Assembly (NCBI GenBank): GCA_024196135.1
Contig: JAMQCK010000006.1
Span: forward strand, 186,001-250,000
Direction of reading: 5' to 3'
DNA: 64,000 nucleotides
Origin: Pleurotus ostreatus/Saccharomyces cerevisiae fusant
Taxonomy: Eukaryota; Opisthokonta
Under the pieces are notes generated by a model. The model ran no database searches, had not been told where the DNA came from, and was given only the letters and a program-made list of their open reading frames with translations. The number at the start of each line of letters is the position of its first letter. The first letter of the stretch is position 1. Below are positions 22,832 to 34,555 of the stretch, in pieces. Both the position numbers and the translations under genes were made by a program.

Positions 22832-25460
22832 ATGCCATTCGAAAAGTACTTCCAGGACGGCGATGCCGCCGACGCCTATTCGCGCGCCGGCCCCAGCAAC
22901 TACCAGCACATCAGCTATGCCCCCACCATCTCTCAGTCCCCCGCGCCGGCGGGGTATATGCGGGCACCACTATCGCATCCGCCCGAGGTCCAGCTCCAGA
23001 TCCCCCAGTTCGTCTACTCGACCACGCCCACCCTCGCCCCCGGGGGTGGTGCGGAGGTCATCCCAGGGAGCATGTTCGACTCGACTGGCCCGTCGGGGAG
23101 CGGATGGTTTCACAACAACGGTTTTGCGACGCCCAAGCTGCCACACATGCCGGCGAACGCGACGAGCAACAGGTGCGGGGGCGGTCGCCAGAAGCTAGGC
23201 CAGATACTTATCGTGCTCGTCTAGCTATTTTTCTGCCCAGAGCAGCGTCTCCGTGCCCATCCCGTATGAGTTCGACTTGCCCGTCCAACGTCAGCCGACC
23301 CCGCCAAAGCCGCAGCAACAGCAGCATCATGTGGAACCCGTGGCGCTCCCTCCAGCCACCTTTGATGAAGCTGGAAATGCACTTCTTGCACCCCATCAGC
23401 TGCTCGCTCTGTCTGCGCCAAATCCCCTCAACTTGCCGCTGTATTCCGCTTCGGGCTTCGATCTCCTCAGCATACTCGCCCGTATCGCAAGTCGTCCCCA
23501 CCCCAAAGTCGTTCTTGGCCCAGTTGACATGACCTGCTCATTCGCCGTCGTCGACGTCCGCCGCTTCGATTGCCCTATCATATACTGCTCCCCCACTTTC
23601 TGCGCACTCACAGGATATTCCGAGCGCGAGGTCGTCGGCAAGAATTGTCGCTTCCTTCAGTCCCCGAGCGGAAATCAGCCGAAGGGTGAAATGCGCACGC
23701 ACACCTCCCATGAAGCAGTGGCGCATCTGAAGAAGAGCCTGGTCTCGGACAAGGAGTGTCAGACGACTATCGTCAACTATCGCAAGGATGGGCGGCCGTT
23801 CATCAATCTTGTTACCGTCATTCCCCTTCGCGGTGGCATCAGTGGAGGCCACGATGACGAGGAAGAGGTCGTTTACCATGTCGGCTTCCAGGTCGACCTC
23901 ACCGAGCAGCCGAACGCCATTTTGGAACGTTTGCGCGATGGGAGTTACATCGTGAACTACAGTCAGTCGTACGGTGCCAGCTCATCAAATCAGAGCAACG
24001 CCATAACGCCCACGCATCGCGACCGCGGCAACAAGCCCATTCCAACGCTCGCCATTTCAAAGGATTTGAAGAAGATGCTCAACGACCAGCAGTTCGTGTC
24101 TAGCATATCCATCTCGGACATCAACGTCGACCCTTCACCAGAGAAGTCTTCAGAGTCGGCTGCTATCACTTCTTCCGACCAAAACCAGCCGCTCAACCTC
24201 ATGCTCTTGGAGAAGACCCCCGACTTCGTGCACGTCGTCTCGCTCAAGGGCTCCTTCCTGTATGTTGCACCGACGGTGAAGCGCGTGCTCGGGTATGACC
24301 CCTCAGAGCTGGTGGGCAAGGGTCTCAGCGACATCTGCCACCCCGCCGATGTTGTTCCCCTGATGCGCGAGCTGAAGGAAGCGAGCTCGACCGGTACCGA
24401 GTCGTCCGGCGTGACGAGCGCGAGCGCCGGTGCGAGCAAGGCATCCGCTCAGCAGGACCCGTCCATGCCGCGTACGGTCGACCTCCTGTTCCGCGCGCAG
24501 ATGAAGACCGGGCGATACGTCTGGATGGAGTGCCGTGGCCGGTTGCACGTCGAGCCCGGGAAGGGTCGCAAGGCGATCATGCTCTCCGGTCGCGCTCGCG
24601 AGATGATGGAGTGTCGCTGGGGACGCTTGCGCGCCGGTGGTGGACTCGCGCCGTCTGCGGTTGGCCCGAGCGGTGCACAGGTACCGCGCGAGTTCTGGGG
24701 CACCCTTGCCGCCGGCGCGGGTGGTAGGGCGGCGTTTGCTACTGTCGGCGGTGGCGTGGCAGATGTGCTCGGCTGGGATGCGGCTGATGTGCTCGGGCGT
24801 GCGGTAGGCGCACTCGTCTGCGGCGGGGCCGGCGCGAGCATCATCGACGCAGAGGTGGCGCGGATGCACACGGCGCACCAGGCGCAGGGCGATGACTCGC
24901 CGCGGTCCTTATCGCTGCGCATGCGCGCGCGGGACGGCGCCGAGGTGGATGTTCGGCTGGTGCTCTACCGGCCCTTCGCGCATCGGGCGGTCAAGCACAC
25001 GGTTGCGCCGGCACCGGTCATCTTCCAGTGCGCGAGCGCTGACGCGGTGGCCTCCTCCGGCGAGATGCGTCACTCGGCGAATGCGAACGTGTTCGAGGAG
25101 TTCGAGCTGGCGCGGGGGACGAGCTGGCAGTACGAACTCCAGCAGGTACGGTACGCGAATCAGCGGCTGCTCGACGAGATCGCGGTCGTCGAGGCGCAGC
25201 TGGGGGTGCAGCCGTCGAACGCGGTGTACGGCTCCTCGTCGATGCCGCAGCAAAGTGCGCCGTCGCCGATAGCCATCCAGCAACAAAAGCAGGCGGCGAT
25301 GGGCGCGGCGTCATCTGCCGTACGCGCCGCAGCGATGGTACCACCTATCATCACTGCCGTACCGCAGGTACAGGACTGGTCCGCGATGTTGGTGACCACG
25401 CCTCAGTACGGCAGCGCCCGAAAGCGGGCCTGGGACAGTATCGACAGCGGCGGGGGTTGA
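22832..25460 (+). CDS. WC1: White collar 1 blue-light photoreceptor, basidiomycete type
   Basis: Flavin-binding photoreceptor and transcriptional regulator that partners WC-2. Exon 1 is 22832-23172; exon 2 runs from about 23246 to 25460, giving about 851 aa. The LOV domain lies at ~207-320 and contains GKNCRFLQSPSGNQPKG with the photoadduct Cys at ~248, plus a typical NYRKDGRPFINLVTVIPLRGG end. PAS-B lies at ~435-560 (TPDFVHVVSLKGSFLYVAPT; DICHPADVVPLMRELKEAS) and a third PAS-like region at ~595-720 (AAFATVGGGVADVLGWDAAD). No GATA zinc finger follows, so DNA contact should come from WC-2, as known for other basidiomycete WC-1 proteins. Gln- and Ala-rich stretches flank the PAS array. The acceptor could also be at 23243. 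Confidence 0.94.
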
Positions 25461-26054
25461 GCGATACCTCCGCCCACCACACGTCATCTCCCCCTTCCCC
25501 TTTACCCCCGACCCCTCTCCCCACATGAGATCTGTAGCTTGCTTTGCCTCTCCTTGTATTCTCTCGATTGCCTGGATGGACAGTACGCATGCCCTATATA
25601 CATATGCACCACCCCGTATTTGAGTATACCCCCGTCCGTACGGGTACTCGTCGCTACCTATCGCACCTTCGTCTTCTCGATACTCCATTGTCGCATCTGG
25701 TATGGTTTTTAATGGTTATCTGCTGTATTACTACGTACGCACTACTACATATAGCCTGAATAGTACCGCTCATGGACAGTCGTCTGCATACACGCAATGG
25801 ACGCTGCATTTGCTGGACAGTGGCGCCAGTAGTTGTCTGAGTAGAGTATGATGGGTAGACCCCGATAGAGATCTCGATAGAAAAGGGAAAAGGACAGTTC
25901 GCCTGCCTATCCTCGTGTTTGAGCGAATCGAGAAATAAAGCGGTTGAACTTGGTGGCGTGGGAAAGGATTCACGTGCAGTCGAACGCAGTTCGATCGTCG
26001 ATCACGAACCCCGCACTCGGCGCCACCTTCATCTCCTTCCCCGATTTAACAACA
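25461..26054. other. Intergenic region, WC-1 / kelch gene
   Basis: 594 bp between same-strand genes. Holds the WC-1 3' UTR and the kelch-gene promoter; nothing else was recognised. Confidence 0.55.
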
Positions 26055-28876
26055 ATGGCCAAAAAGAAAGCGGCGGGAGGGGCGGCCGTGACAAAGGCGG
26101 CTGCCAAAGCCGCCAAGAAGGCCAAGGCTGCAGCCAAAGTCGAGCGCAAGGAGAAGAAGAAGGTGGGGAAGGGACGCGATGAGGAGGACGACGGTGAGGA
26201 TCTGGAGGCGATCCTGGAAAATGTAAGTTGGTGTAATTTGCTGTGGGAATGAAATTTGGGTACTGAAGGGACCAGTAGATGCGACAGGAATGGGAAGCGA
26301 AGCATAAGGTGACAGAGGAGCTTGTGGAAGGTCCACCAAGTCGGCGAGCGAATGCTGTCTTGCTCGCGGATCCCAGCGGCCAGTACCTCTGGTGCATCGG
26401 TGGAGAGTTCTTCAGCGAGGATGACAAGGCGGTAAGCTTCTATGCATCTTGACTGTGGTGCTGGTAATGACCCTACACCTCGTCTAGTACTTCTACAACG
26501 ACACTTTCCGGTATAATCCAGAGAAGGTGGGTACAACTGCTGTTTAATCTGAATCAATTGTCTGATATTGCTGTTCAGAACGAGTGGAAGAAATACGTCT
26601 CCCCTACGGCTCCTGGACCGCGCTCTGCACATGCAGGCGTAGCCCTGCCAGCTGGGGGTGGGAAGATCTTCATCTTCGGTGAGCCACACCAGACCACTGC
26701 CCGTATGTGGTATAAACTCACAAAATAGGCGGCGAGTTCTCGTCCCCCAATCAGCGGAACTTCTTCCACTACCGCGACTTCTGGGTCTTCGACCTGACGA
26801 CACACGAGTGGGATAGCATCGAGACGAAGAAGGAGCGGCCAAGTGCACGCTCGGGTCATCGCATGGCACAATGGAAGCATTATATCTTTTTGTACGGGGG
26901 ATTTTACGACCCAGGATTCACCAGTAAGTGCGGCATGCTCTGCAGAGTCATCTACAGGGTGGTTCTGACTTTCATCGCAAGCAAAATACCTCGACGACCT
27001 GTGGTACTTTGATACCCAAGAATACAAATGGACTCAGGTAATATTCCGACCTGGAGCCTCCAAGCCTTCGTATGCTGCTTTTTCTGCGAATCAGAGGCTC
27101 AATCACTGAACACTTTGTGTATAGCGCGCGCAGCGGCTTCTCATTCCTCCCGCATCCCGACGGCATACTCCTGCATGGTAAATTTGATGTTGCTCTTCTA
27201 GATATCGGGCTCATCCTCAACTCTTCTGTAGGTGGCTACTGCAAAGAGTACGTCAAGGGCCAGCGGCCAGTCGGCGTCATGCTCGAAGATACATGGTTAC
27301 TCAGGTATGTCTATCCGTCACATCTTTTACCAGCCGTTTTATGTCGCTCCCAGGATTTCCGTCCCAACACCGGACGCCGACAAGCCAGAGCCAACAACAT
27401 CCAAGAAAGGCGCAAAGGCTCCCGAAGATACCCTGGACATCAAGTGGCAGCGTTTAAAGCGACCCTCGACCGCGTACGCACCGATCCTACGCTCAGGCTG
27501 CACAATGGCGCTCTGGGCAGCAAGAAATCAGGGCATCATGTTCGGCGGTGTGTCTGACGAGGACGTGAACGAGGAGACTATGCGCAGCGTTTTTTATAAT
27601 GACTTGTACGTCCATCTGCAACTCACCTTCTATCTCACGCGACGACTTACCCTCACTCAGAAACGCACTTCAACTGGAACGCAACCGCTGGAGCTCGCTT
27701 ACCTTGAAGCGCCCGAAGAAAGCAAAGGGGAAGAAGGCCAGCGCCGCACCGCAACCCAAGAAACCTGCCGAAGGGGAGGCAATTGAGAAGACGAAGGAGC
27801 AGAAAGGCCGGCAGCGACTGGCGGCCATTCGTCTGGGTGCAGATCCGGACGACCTGGAGCCGGACGACCCGATCTTCAGCACGCCGTTGCCGAGGTATAA
27901 TGCGATGTTGGCGGTGCTGAAGAATACGCTGTATATGTGAGTGGGACGGTCGAGTTTAGTATTGCGGTGGCTCATGATGTTGGCAGATACGGCGGCATCT
28001 TCGAGCAGGGGACTCACGAGTACACGCTTGACGACTTCTACTCCATCGTTCTCGACAAGCTCGATCGCTATACCTGCCTGCGCGAGTCCGAAGTTATCAT
28101 CCCTGAGGAGGAAGACGAGTCTAGTGACGAAAGCGAGGGCGACGAAGACGACGGCTCGGATGACGACGAAGGCAGCGATGACGAGGGCACCATCTACGAC
28201 GACAACGCCAGCACCTTCGACATCGACGACAACGCGAGCGTCATCAGCGACGGCGACAGCACTCTCGTCGGCGGGTCCACGCGCGCACCCTCGCCCGTCG
28301 AGTTCGAGCTCGACGAGCAGGCGATGCCGGCGGTTGCGGAGGAGGAAGACGAAAAGGTGGCGCCGGTGAAGCAGAAGGGGAAGGTGATAGAGGAGGTAGA
28401 AGAGGAGCAGCAAGAGGCAATGTCGATGCCGGAGGCCGTGGCTGCGGCGCTGAAGGGCAAATTGATTGCAGAGCAGAAGCCAGAGGACGCGAATGAGACG
28501 CCCTTGCCCGGAGAGACGCTGGCGATGTTTTATCACCGGACTCGTACGTGGCATGATCTCCTGAATCCGAGTTGCTACTAATTCTCCCAACAGGCGAATA
28601 CTGGTCTCAAAAGGCCGCTGCCGGCGGCGACGTCCGCGGTAAGCAAGCGAAGCGAGACGGGTTCGCGAAGGCTAAAGAGCGCTATGGTACGTCCGATCCA
28701 CCGCAGCGTGCAGACTCACCGAGTGGCCACTAACGGACTGTGCAGACGAATACAAACCCCTCCTTCACGAGCTTGAGCGCGTCATGGCAGACGCTGGCTT
28801 AGACAAGGATGAGATGCGGGCTGCAGCGAAGTCGGTGGGCCGCGAACCGCAGGTGACGAGTAGGCATAGAAGATGA
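26055..28876 (+). CDS. KEL3: Kelch-repeat protein, KLHDC4/Kel3 family
   Basis: Cytoplasmic beta-propeller protein of poorly known function. Thirteen exons read in frame to about 725 aa (exon starts 26055, 26279, 26488, 26579, 26729, 26982, 27125, 27232, 27354, 27661, 27987, 28594, 28746). The Lys/Ala-rich start MAKKKAAGGAAVTKAAAK and the family lead-in DLEAILENMRQEWEAKH match Kel3. Kelch blades follow: GPRSAHAGVALPAGGGKIFI, FFHYRDFWVFDLTTHEWDSI, PSARSGHRMAQWKHYIFLYGG and YLDDLWYFDTQEYKWTQ. The C-terminal half is acidic (EEEDESSDESEGDEDDGSDD) and ends with EYWSQKAA.., a tail conserved in the family. The sixth exon probably reads through an apparent GTAATA site and ends at the GTATGC at 27070, because only that keeps the frame. 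Confidence 0.9.
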
Positions 28877-29092
28877 TGGAGAGTTCGCGTTTATGACCGC
28901 TATGCTATGTATAATCATCTGTACTCACCTTCATGTCTGTATCACCTCCAACCTGTATCGCTGGCAACACACACATCACGAACTATATAGATAAATAAAT
29001 ACCAATGAGCGAATGTACAATCTAGTCGAGCATCTTCCTAGTCATCGTCGTCTTCGTAATACCTTCTTTGAGCACATCATGCCAATATGCGA

Positions 29093-29739
29093 TTAGAGCG
29101 GGACCATAGAGATCTCGCGCACATCCCACTCCTGCGCGTCGGCCTGGGACACGGGCGTGCCAATGAGGTTCGTGCGCCCGTAGTACTGGTCGCCGAAGTG
29201 GATGATGATGCCCTTCTCGCCCGCCTCGGCGGTCGCCGCGCGGTCCTCGTCCTGGAAGGTGTTGAACTGGTCGAGGACGGACGTGGAGCCCTTGGCGACG
29301 CCGACGAAGTGGTCGTTGTGGGCTTCGCAGACGATGTGACCTGGGTGGGTGTGAGTAGGTGTGGAGGTGGGAATTGGGGGTGGACTTACCGGGAAGGCCG
29401 TCCGGGAAGCGGAAGCGCACGCCCTTGTCGGTGCCCTTGTCGAGGTCGTCGAAGCTGGGATGGCGTCAGTCGACCATTCGCAGGGTCGCGATGTTTTTGG
29501 TGAGCTCACCTGTTGTGCTGATTGATCTGAAGCACGCTGTTCGTCGAGTCGAGGTACTGCATGCCATCCCACGAGAGCGTGTACCACTGCAATCATCGTC
29601 AGCATCACCTTTCCATCCGCACCGCACAGACCACGCAAACCTTCGCGGGATCGACAGTAACATCGCGGCGCTCAACCGGCGACGCGTTGACGAACGTAGC
29701 AAGCGCCACAGTAGCAGCGAGAAAAGCCTTGGCGAACAT
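29093..29739 (-). CDS. Small secreted protein, unrecognised
   Basis: Four short exons give about 162 aa. The start ATG 29739 opens a clear signal peptide (MFAKAFLAATVALATFVNAS) followed by PVERR, a possible Kex2-type cleavage site. The mature part begins near DVTVDPAK and continues WYTLSWDGMQYLDSTNSVLQ, LDKGTDKGVRFRFPDGLP and GIIIHFGDQYYGRTNLIGTP to the stop. Only one cysteine is visible in the mature part, so it is not a hydrophobin or a cysteine-rich effector. It has a TATA-like box and a 16-bp repeat upstream. I do not recognise the family; an extracellular small protein is the safe description. Confidence 0.75.
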
Positions 29740-29747
29740 CGTGATCA

Positions 29748-29801
29748 AATGAGGCGAGGGGTGAATGAGGCGAGGGGTGAGTGAGACGAGGGGTGAATGA
29801 G
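29748..29801. repeat. 16-bp tandem repeat in the 5' leader of the secreted-protein gene
   Basis: Units aatgaggcgaggggtg (29748-29763, 29764-29779), agtgagacgaggggtg (29780-29795) and a partial copy. On the transcribed strand this is a CACCCCTC-rich run directly before the ATG, so it should lie in the 5' UTR. Confidence 0.85.
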
Positions 29802-29878
29802 AAGACGAAGATGAGCAGAGAAACCGAGCAGGAAAAGTCGTAACGATGAAGCTGGAGAACGTCGACCGCACTGGCGCC

Positions 29879-29886
29879 CTTTATAA
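29879..29886 (-). promoter_or_regulatory. TATA-like box of the secreted-protein gene
   Basis: GTTATAAAGGG on the minus strand, about 140 nt before the ATG and just upstream of the 16-bp repeats. Its position and sequence fit a strong TATA element. Confidence 0.5.
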
Positions 29887-30563
29887 CTGCAGCGCAAGCG
29901 TTGGGGGTAAACATTGCAAGCCGTAGGTAGGGCTGGGTAGCGCCCTCAGACGAGTGGAGCCGCATGCCGGTGGTGCGAAGCCTCGAGTCGGAGAGTGTAG
30001 CAGCCCCGTAAAGGCTATTTATTGCGGGGGTACGGAGTGGGGAAGAGTGCATCAGGATGATCTGCGCGCGATGCCATAGTCCCAGAGTGGGCTTGAATTT
30101 GAACGAGTTCCTTTTGCAGAGGTATAGTTGTATTGGCGGAGGACGCCACCCCTCAACCTTCCTAGGGCTTTGGTGTATAACGAGACTGGCCATTCATCAC
30201 TTCGAGGGCCTAAAGTATTCAGTCCACCTATCATAAGAGGAAGCAGCGAGGTAGAGCGTACGCGATGACGTTCTCAGTGAACGCGAAGTCCATCATGATG
30301 AGCGTCCCCTGTGTAGCAGAGCGATCAAAGTTGATTTTCGCCACCGGCGGTGATGCTGTGGCCCAAGCGCCTGAGGAGTCGCTGAGGAGGTCAAAGATAA
30401 TTGAGACACTTCGAGCGTTCGAAAGATGTCGCCAAGTCGGTAACACCCAACAACCAAGGACGTCGACGATGGATCACCGCAACTGCCACGAGGGTCAGCC
30501 AAACGAACAAACACATGCAAACACCCTTCAAGGGCTCCTGAATCCACAATAATGATACAGCGT

Positions 30564-30630
30564 GAGTATATACATAGGTAGGAGCGCGAGTATATACACA
30601 GGTAGGAGCGTGAGTATATACACGGGTAGG
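30564..30630. repeat. 24-bp tandem repeat, 2.8 units
   Basis: Units starting gagtatatacataggtagg (30564), then 30588 and 30612 with one or two changes each. AT-rich, with repeated TATATAC; not coding. Confidence 0.85.
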
Positions 30631-30831
30631 GTAACGATACATACCAGAGAGTGAGATGTCAAGCAAGAGGTCTATAGATATCGTAGCACTGGCAGTGGGA
30701 GTTCGACGGCGGAAGTGGTCCTCGAGCGATCAGAAGTCTACGGATCCTGTCAGTGTATGAGAGGTTCACAGGTCGTCGTCGTGAGGACAAAGTCAGACAA
30801 AGGCGGTCGGTCGATGAACCAAAAGCACTGT

Positions 30832-32446
30832 TCACATATCCTCCCCCTCTATCAGATCCCACCCATCTTCCTCTTCCTCTATCTTCGCTTGCCGCTGTCG
30901 ATGCCGATGCGTCTTCGAGCTCGAGGACTTGCTCTTGTGCGCCTTGTCGCTTTCACTGCTGGCTCTGGCGCGCGGGCTGACGCTCGTCACCTGCAGGAGC
31001 TTCGAGAAGTCGAGGGGGAAGGAGGAGGGGGTGGGCGGTGGCAGGCGGGGCGTAGTGGCGTGGGAGGCTCTGTAGGGAGGGTGGTCAGTTAGTATATGCG
31101 CGATCAGGGCTCCAGACGAGGGATGAAAAGGAGCATATACGCACTTCCCAAGATCCACACTGCAGCATATACTCCACAGATTGCTGAGGACGTCGCCCGC
31201 CTGATTGAGCGGCACTGCGACATTCTGCGTATGCGCGAGGTAGACCACATTATACAGCAGCATCGTCAGCGCGGTCGTAAACGACGACGACGCGACCGGC
31301 GGCGTCGAGCTCTCATAGATACTATCCGCCATCGCGCTCTCCGTCGGGGGCGGCGACTGCGGGTTCGATCCGCCTGAGCTCGACGACGACGTCCCCGCAG
31401 CAGGCGACGTCGGATTCGCCGACACATGCAGCGAGTGCTTCGTGTACCACCGCGCCCACCCGCCGCTCTCACCGCCGCGGATCGCGCCGATCATGGGCTG
31501 CCCGACGCCGAGCTTGCCGCTGGACGAGGCGACGTCGAGCCTGCCGCCGGACCAGACGACCTCGAAGGGCATCTTGACGCCGAGGTAGAAGGTGAGGAGG
31601 GAGAGGAAGTGCACGATGTGCGTCATGACGGCGTTGATGTGGTCTGGGGGGTAGCCTGGGGGGCGTGTGTGTTAGTAAGAGGACAATTGTATCGGGGGTA
31701 TGTGATGTATGAGGTGTACGGGTGGGATGGATAATATAAGGTGGACGAGTAGGATGGATGATCAAAGGGGGGAATGGGCCACACGCACGTCGTATGTCCC
31801 CTGGCACGGGGAGTATGAGGTCCCCGATCGTCCACTCGCCCTTGGTGCCGGCCTTGCCGCCTATGGAGGGGCGACCGCCAACCTGCACGATGTTGAAGAC
31901 TTCGACGAGCTCCTGTACGAGGCCTGCGCGAGCGCCGCGGATGGCGGAGGATAGGGATGCGAGCTCTTGCGTCTCGTTCGCTATCAGATGTTCGTTGTCC
32001 GCGGTAGGGCTGGGGAGGAGGCGCGCGGCGACGAGCATCTGTCGCCGGCTCGCTATTCGTTCGCGCATAGCCCGACATCGATCGCGTTCTACATCGAGGT
32101 GAGTATAAAGGGTTGGGATGACCGTTGAACGCACGCACTCTTCTCGTTCTCCCTCCTCGTCCACGCCAACGCTTCGTTTACTTCCGCCACCCTATAGTGC
32201 TGCGCCGCAACCTCCGCCCTCCTCACCCTCGTAGGCTTGATCCACTCCAACGCACTGCTCGCCGCCGCGACCGCCGTATCGCGCTCCGCCGCATGCACCT
32301 GCGTCTCGTTCCGGAAGTTGCGCACCCTGCATTCCATACAGTCAGCACCGTATGTGCTCAGTGTAGCGGACTCAGACGTACTGGATGCCGATGCATTTCG
32401 CGCAGAAGAACTGGCGCTGCTTGTGTTCGCAATTGGCGCAGTCCAT
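30832..32446 (-). CDS. ATG14: Atg14-like subunit of autophagy PI3-kinase complex I
   Basis: Atg14 recruits Vps34-Vps15-Vps30 to the autophagosome formation site. Five exons are inferred from ATG 32446 to TGA 30832, about 470 aa. The N terminus MDCANCEHKQRQFFCAKCI has the two CxxC pairs typical of Atg14/Barkor. Next comes a charged, likely coiled-coil stretch (RNETQVHAAERDTAVAA; AEVAAQHYRVAEVNEAL; ERIASRRQMLVAARLL) and LASLSSAIRGARAGLVQEL. The C-terminal Atg14 domain shows VFNIVQVGG, WTIGDLILPVPGDIR, YPPDHINAVMTHIVHFLSLL and TALTMLLYNVVYLAHTQNV. The tail is Ser-rich and ends acidic (EEEEDGWDLIEGEDM). UVRAG/Vps38 is the main alternative, but the N-terminal cysteines favour Atg14. Confidence 0.85.
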
Positions 32447-33368
32447 CGTGCTATCTCGCCATAGTCAGGTCAGGTAGGAGGGGATGTGACGGTGGAATGC
32501 AAGAGGCGACGCCACGCGGTCGCTCATCACATCATAACACAAGAACAATGCCTGCCATACGGGGTTATCACTGCCTCCGTTCTCCGTATGTCCTCTTTTG
32601 TCATTTGAGCTGGCGTCAAACCTCACTGAGCTCGAAGACTTGCTTTTTGATAGAGGTACGGATGATGAAGCACGCGGTAGCCAAACCCAATTGTGAAGGC
32701 TCGGTCAAAGACACCGATGCTGTGTGGGATCTGCAGCGTGAGAGAAAAGTGGAACAGAAGAGAAGGGGGAGGGATAGTCCCTCACTTTCAGCCATCATCA
32801 ACTTCAATGCTTATGTATACATATGCCCTGCTTCTCCATCATTTCGTCTTGATCATTTCGTCTTGCAGTATTCACGGACGCTGTGGCGGAATGGCGCTGG
32901 CAGCGAAGTCCCTTATGTATATGGACATTGTGATTGTCTCTCTCCTACCACATTGGCGATTCTTCCTCCATGATGTTAGCTCAAAAATCTCGGGAGCTGG
33001 TCCTTTGAACTTGATCTCTGGCCTGCTCTTGTCTCCGAGCCCTCGCAAGTTCAACTTGTGGGTCCAATTTCCAATTCTTGCGGTCGAAGCCGAAGCTGAA
33101 TGGACCGGCGTTGGCCGTCGATGGCAACGAGCTGACAGCTGCCGCCACCGTCGACCACGTTATTGAGCCGGTCTCGAGCTTTTGAAGCTTCCCCCCGCCC
33201 CCGCAAACCCGCCCGGTGCCCCCGGCGGCAAGCCCACGCTGTAGCCACCACGTTCCTTACGGTTGCTGGGCATCATTCCCACGCCGCCATCAGCGCGAGC
33301 ATCATCGTGTTTATCGCCTCTTTTTTCCTCCCCCTCACCCGTGACGACACTTCCGCCTTGCTGTGGAC
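32447..33368. other. Divergent promoter region, ATG14 / CHS7
   Basis: 922 bp between opposite start codons. A short direct repeat (atttcgtcttg twice near 32840-32870) is visible. No gene supported. Confidence 0.55.
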
Positions 33369-34555
33369 ATGACCCGCTTCGGCGACTTTGACCTGCTCTG
33401 CAAGGACGTCCCCTCGTACTCCTGGTGCAACCTCTTCTACCGCCAGGTGCGCGCACGCGATCCGCTCGTGCTCGTTCGTCTGATTGACGGTTCGACTTCC
33501 CCCAGGTCCAACGAGCGGACAGCAGTCTCCTCCAAGGCGTCTCTGCCGACTCCGCCTCCGCGCCCGTGGGCGTCAACCCCACCTGTGGCATCCAGACGGC
33601 CGGGACAGACGGCTCGCTCGCGAACATCGCCAACATAATCGTGATCGCGCTCAGCATCTTCTTCACCGCCGCCCTCATCTTCCTCGCGAACCGGCGGAAG
33701 GCCGCCGTCGGACGCGTCGAGCTCCGCAGCTTCCTCATCCTCTACTTCCTCTCCCTCCCCCTCCAGCTGCTCTCCAATGGCGCCGTGCTCACGCAGGGCT
33801 CCACCGCGCTGGTCGCTCTCACGGCGCTGCACGCGGGCGTCGTCGCCGCGCTCTTCTGGTCATTGCTCGCCAATGCCCTCGTCGCGACGCAGGTCGTCGA
33901 GGACGGGACCATGAGCTCTTTGATCGTGCGCGGTTTCCCCGTCCCCCCTCGCGTCCGATCACTCACCTCCCCCAGCCCTTCCACATCGGTGTCGTCGCCT
34001 TCTTCGCTGCGACGACATATATATCCTTCGACGTCGCGCTCGGCATCACGGACACCCTCGGTACCTCCAACCCCACGGAGGCCCTCCGGAGTATCCCGCT
34101 GTTCGTGCTCACAAGCATATGGCCCGGCGCGTACGTACTGATGGCTGCGGCTCGGGTTTCGACGCTGACTCCCACGCAGGGCCGCCCTGCTGTACTTCCT
34201 CATCATGGGCTACATCGTGCTCGCCGTGCTGAACGAGATACGCCCGATGTGGTACTATGTCATCAGCGCGGTGCTCTTCGTGCTCTCCCAGCTCGCGTAC
34301 TTCCTGCTCAGCCATGTCGTGTGCAAGGTTCGTGGCGGAATTCCTTGGTGTGTTGACGGTGTATTGACGCGTAGCAGGGCTCGAATGCGAAGGTCGACGG
34401 GTCGTTCATCGCAACGCTGCTGGAGACCGCGAGCGTCGGCGTGCTCTACCTTGCGTGGAGAAGTATAACAGAAGGTCAGTCTGGCGCACTTCAGGCCTAG
34501 TCCCGCTTGCTGATCCCGAACAGAATCCTGGGACGAAGACGCGTACTACCAATGA
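33369..34555 (+). CDS. CHS7: Chitin synthase export chaperone Chs7
   Basis: ER membrane chaperone that lets class IV/V-type chitin synthase (Chs3) leave the ER. Six exons (33369-33446, 33506-33925, 33976-34130, 34180-34327, 34378-34474, 34524-34555) join in frame to 309 aa. The start MTRFGDFDLLCKDVPSYSWC is the family's FGxFDxLC opening. About seven membrane segments follow, for example IANIIVIALSIFFTAALIFL, LILYFLSLPLQLLSNGAVL, FHIGVVAFFAATTYISFDVA and LLYFLIMGYIVLAVLNEIRP. The end SWDEDAYYQ is short and acidic-polar, as in other Chs7 proteins. Convergent with SEC31. Confidence 0.94.

Larger units (their letters stand above)
29802..30831. other. Intergenic region between the secreted-protein gene and ATG14
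   Basis: About 1 kb. It contains a TATA-like box, a 24-bp tandem repeat (30564-30630) and a minus-strand 71-codon frame (30231-30446) that may be a gene fragment but is not recognised. Confidence 0.5.

Noticed and set aside
22554..23198. Long Arg/Ser/Pro-rich frame overlapping the WC-1 start
   Set aside because: A shadow of GC-rich WC-1 coding sequence in another frame; WC-1 is supported by the LOV and PAS domains.
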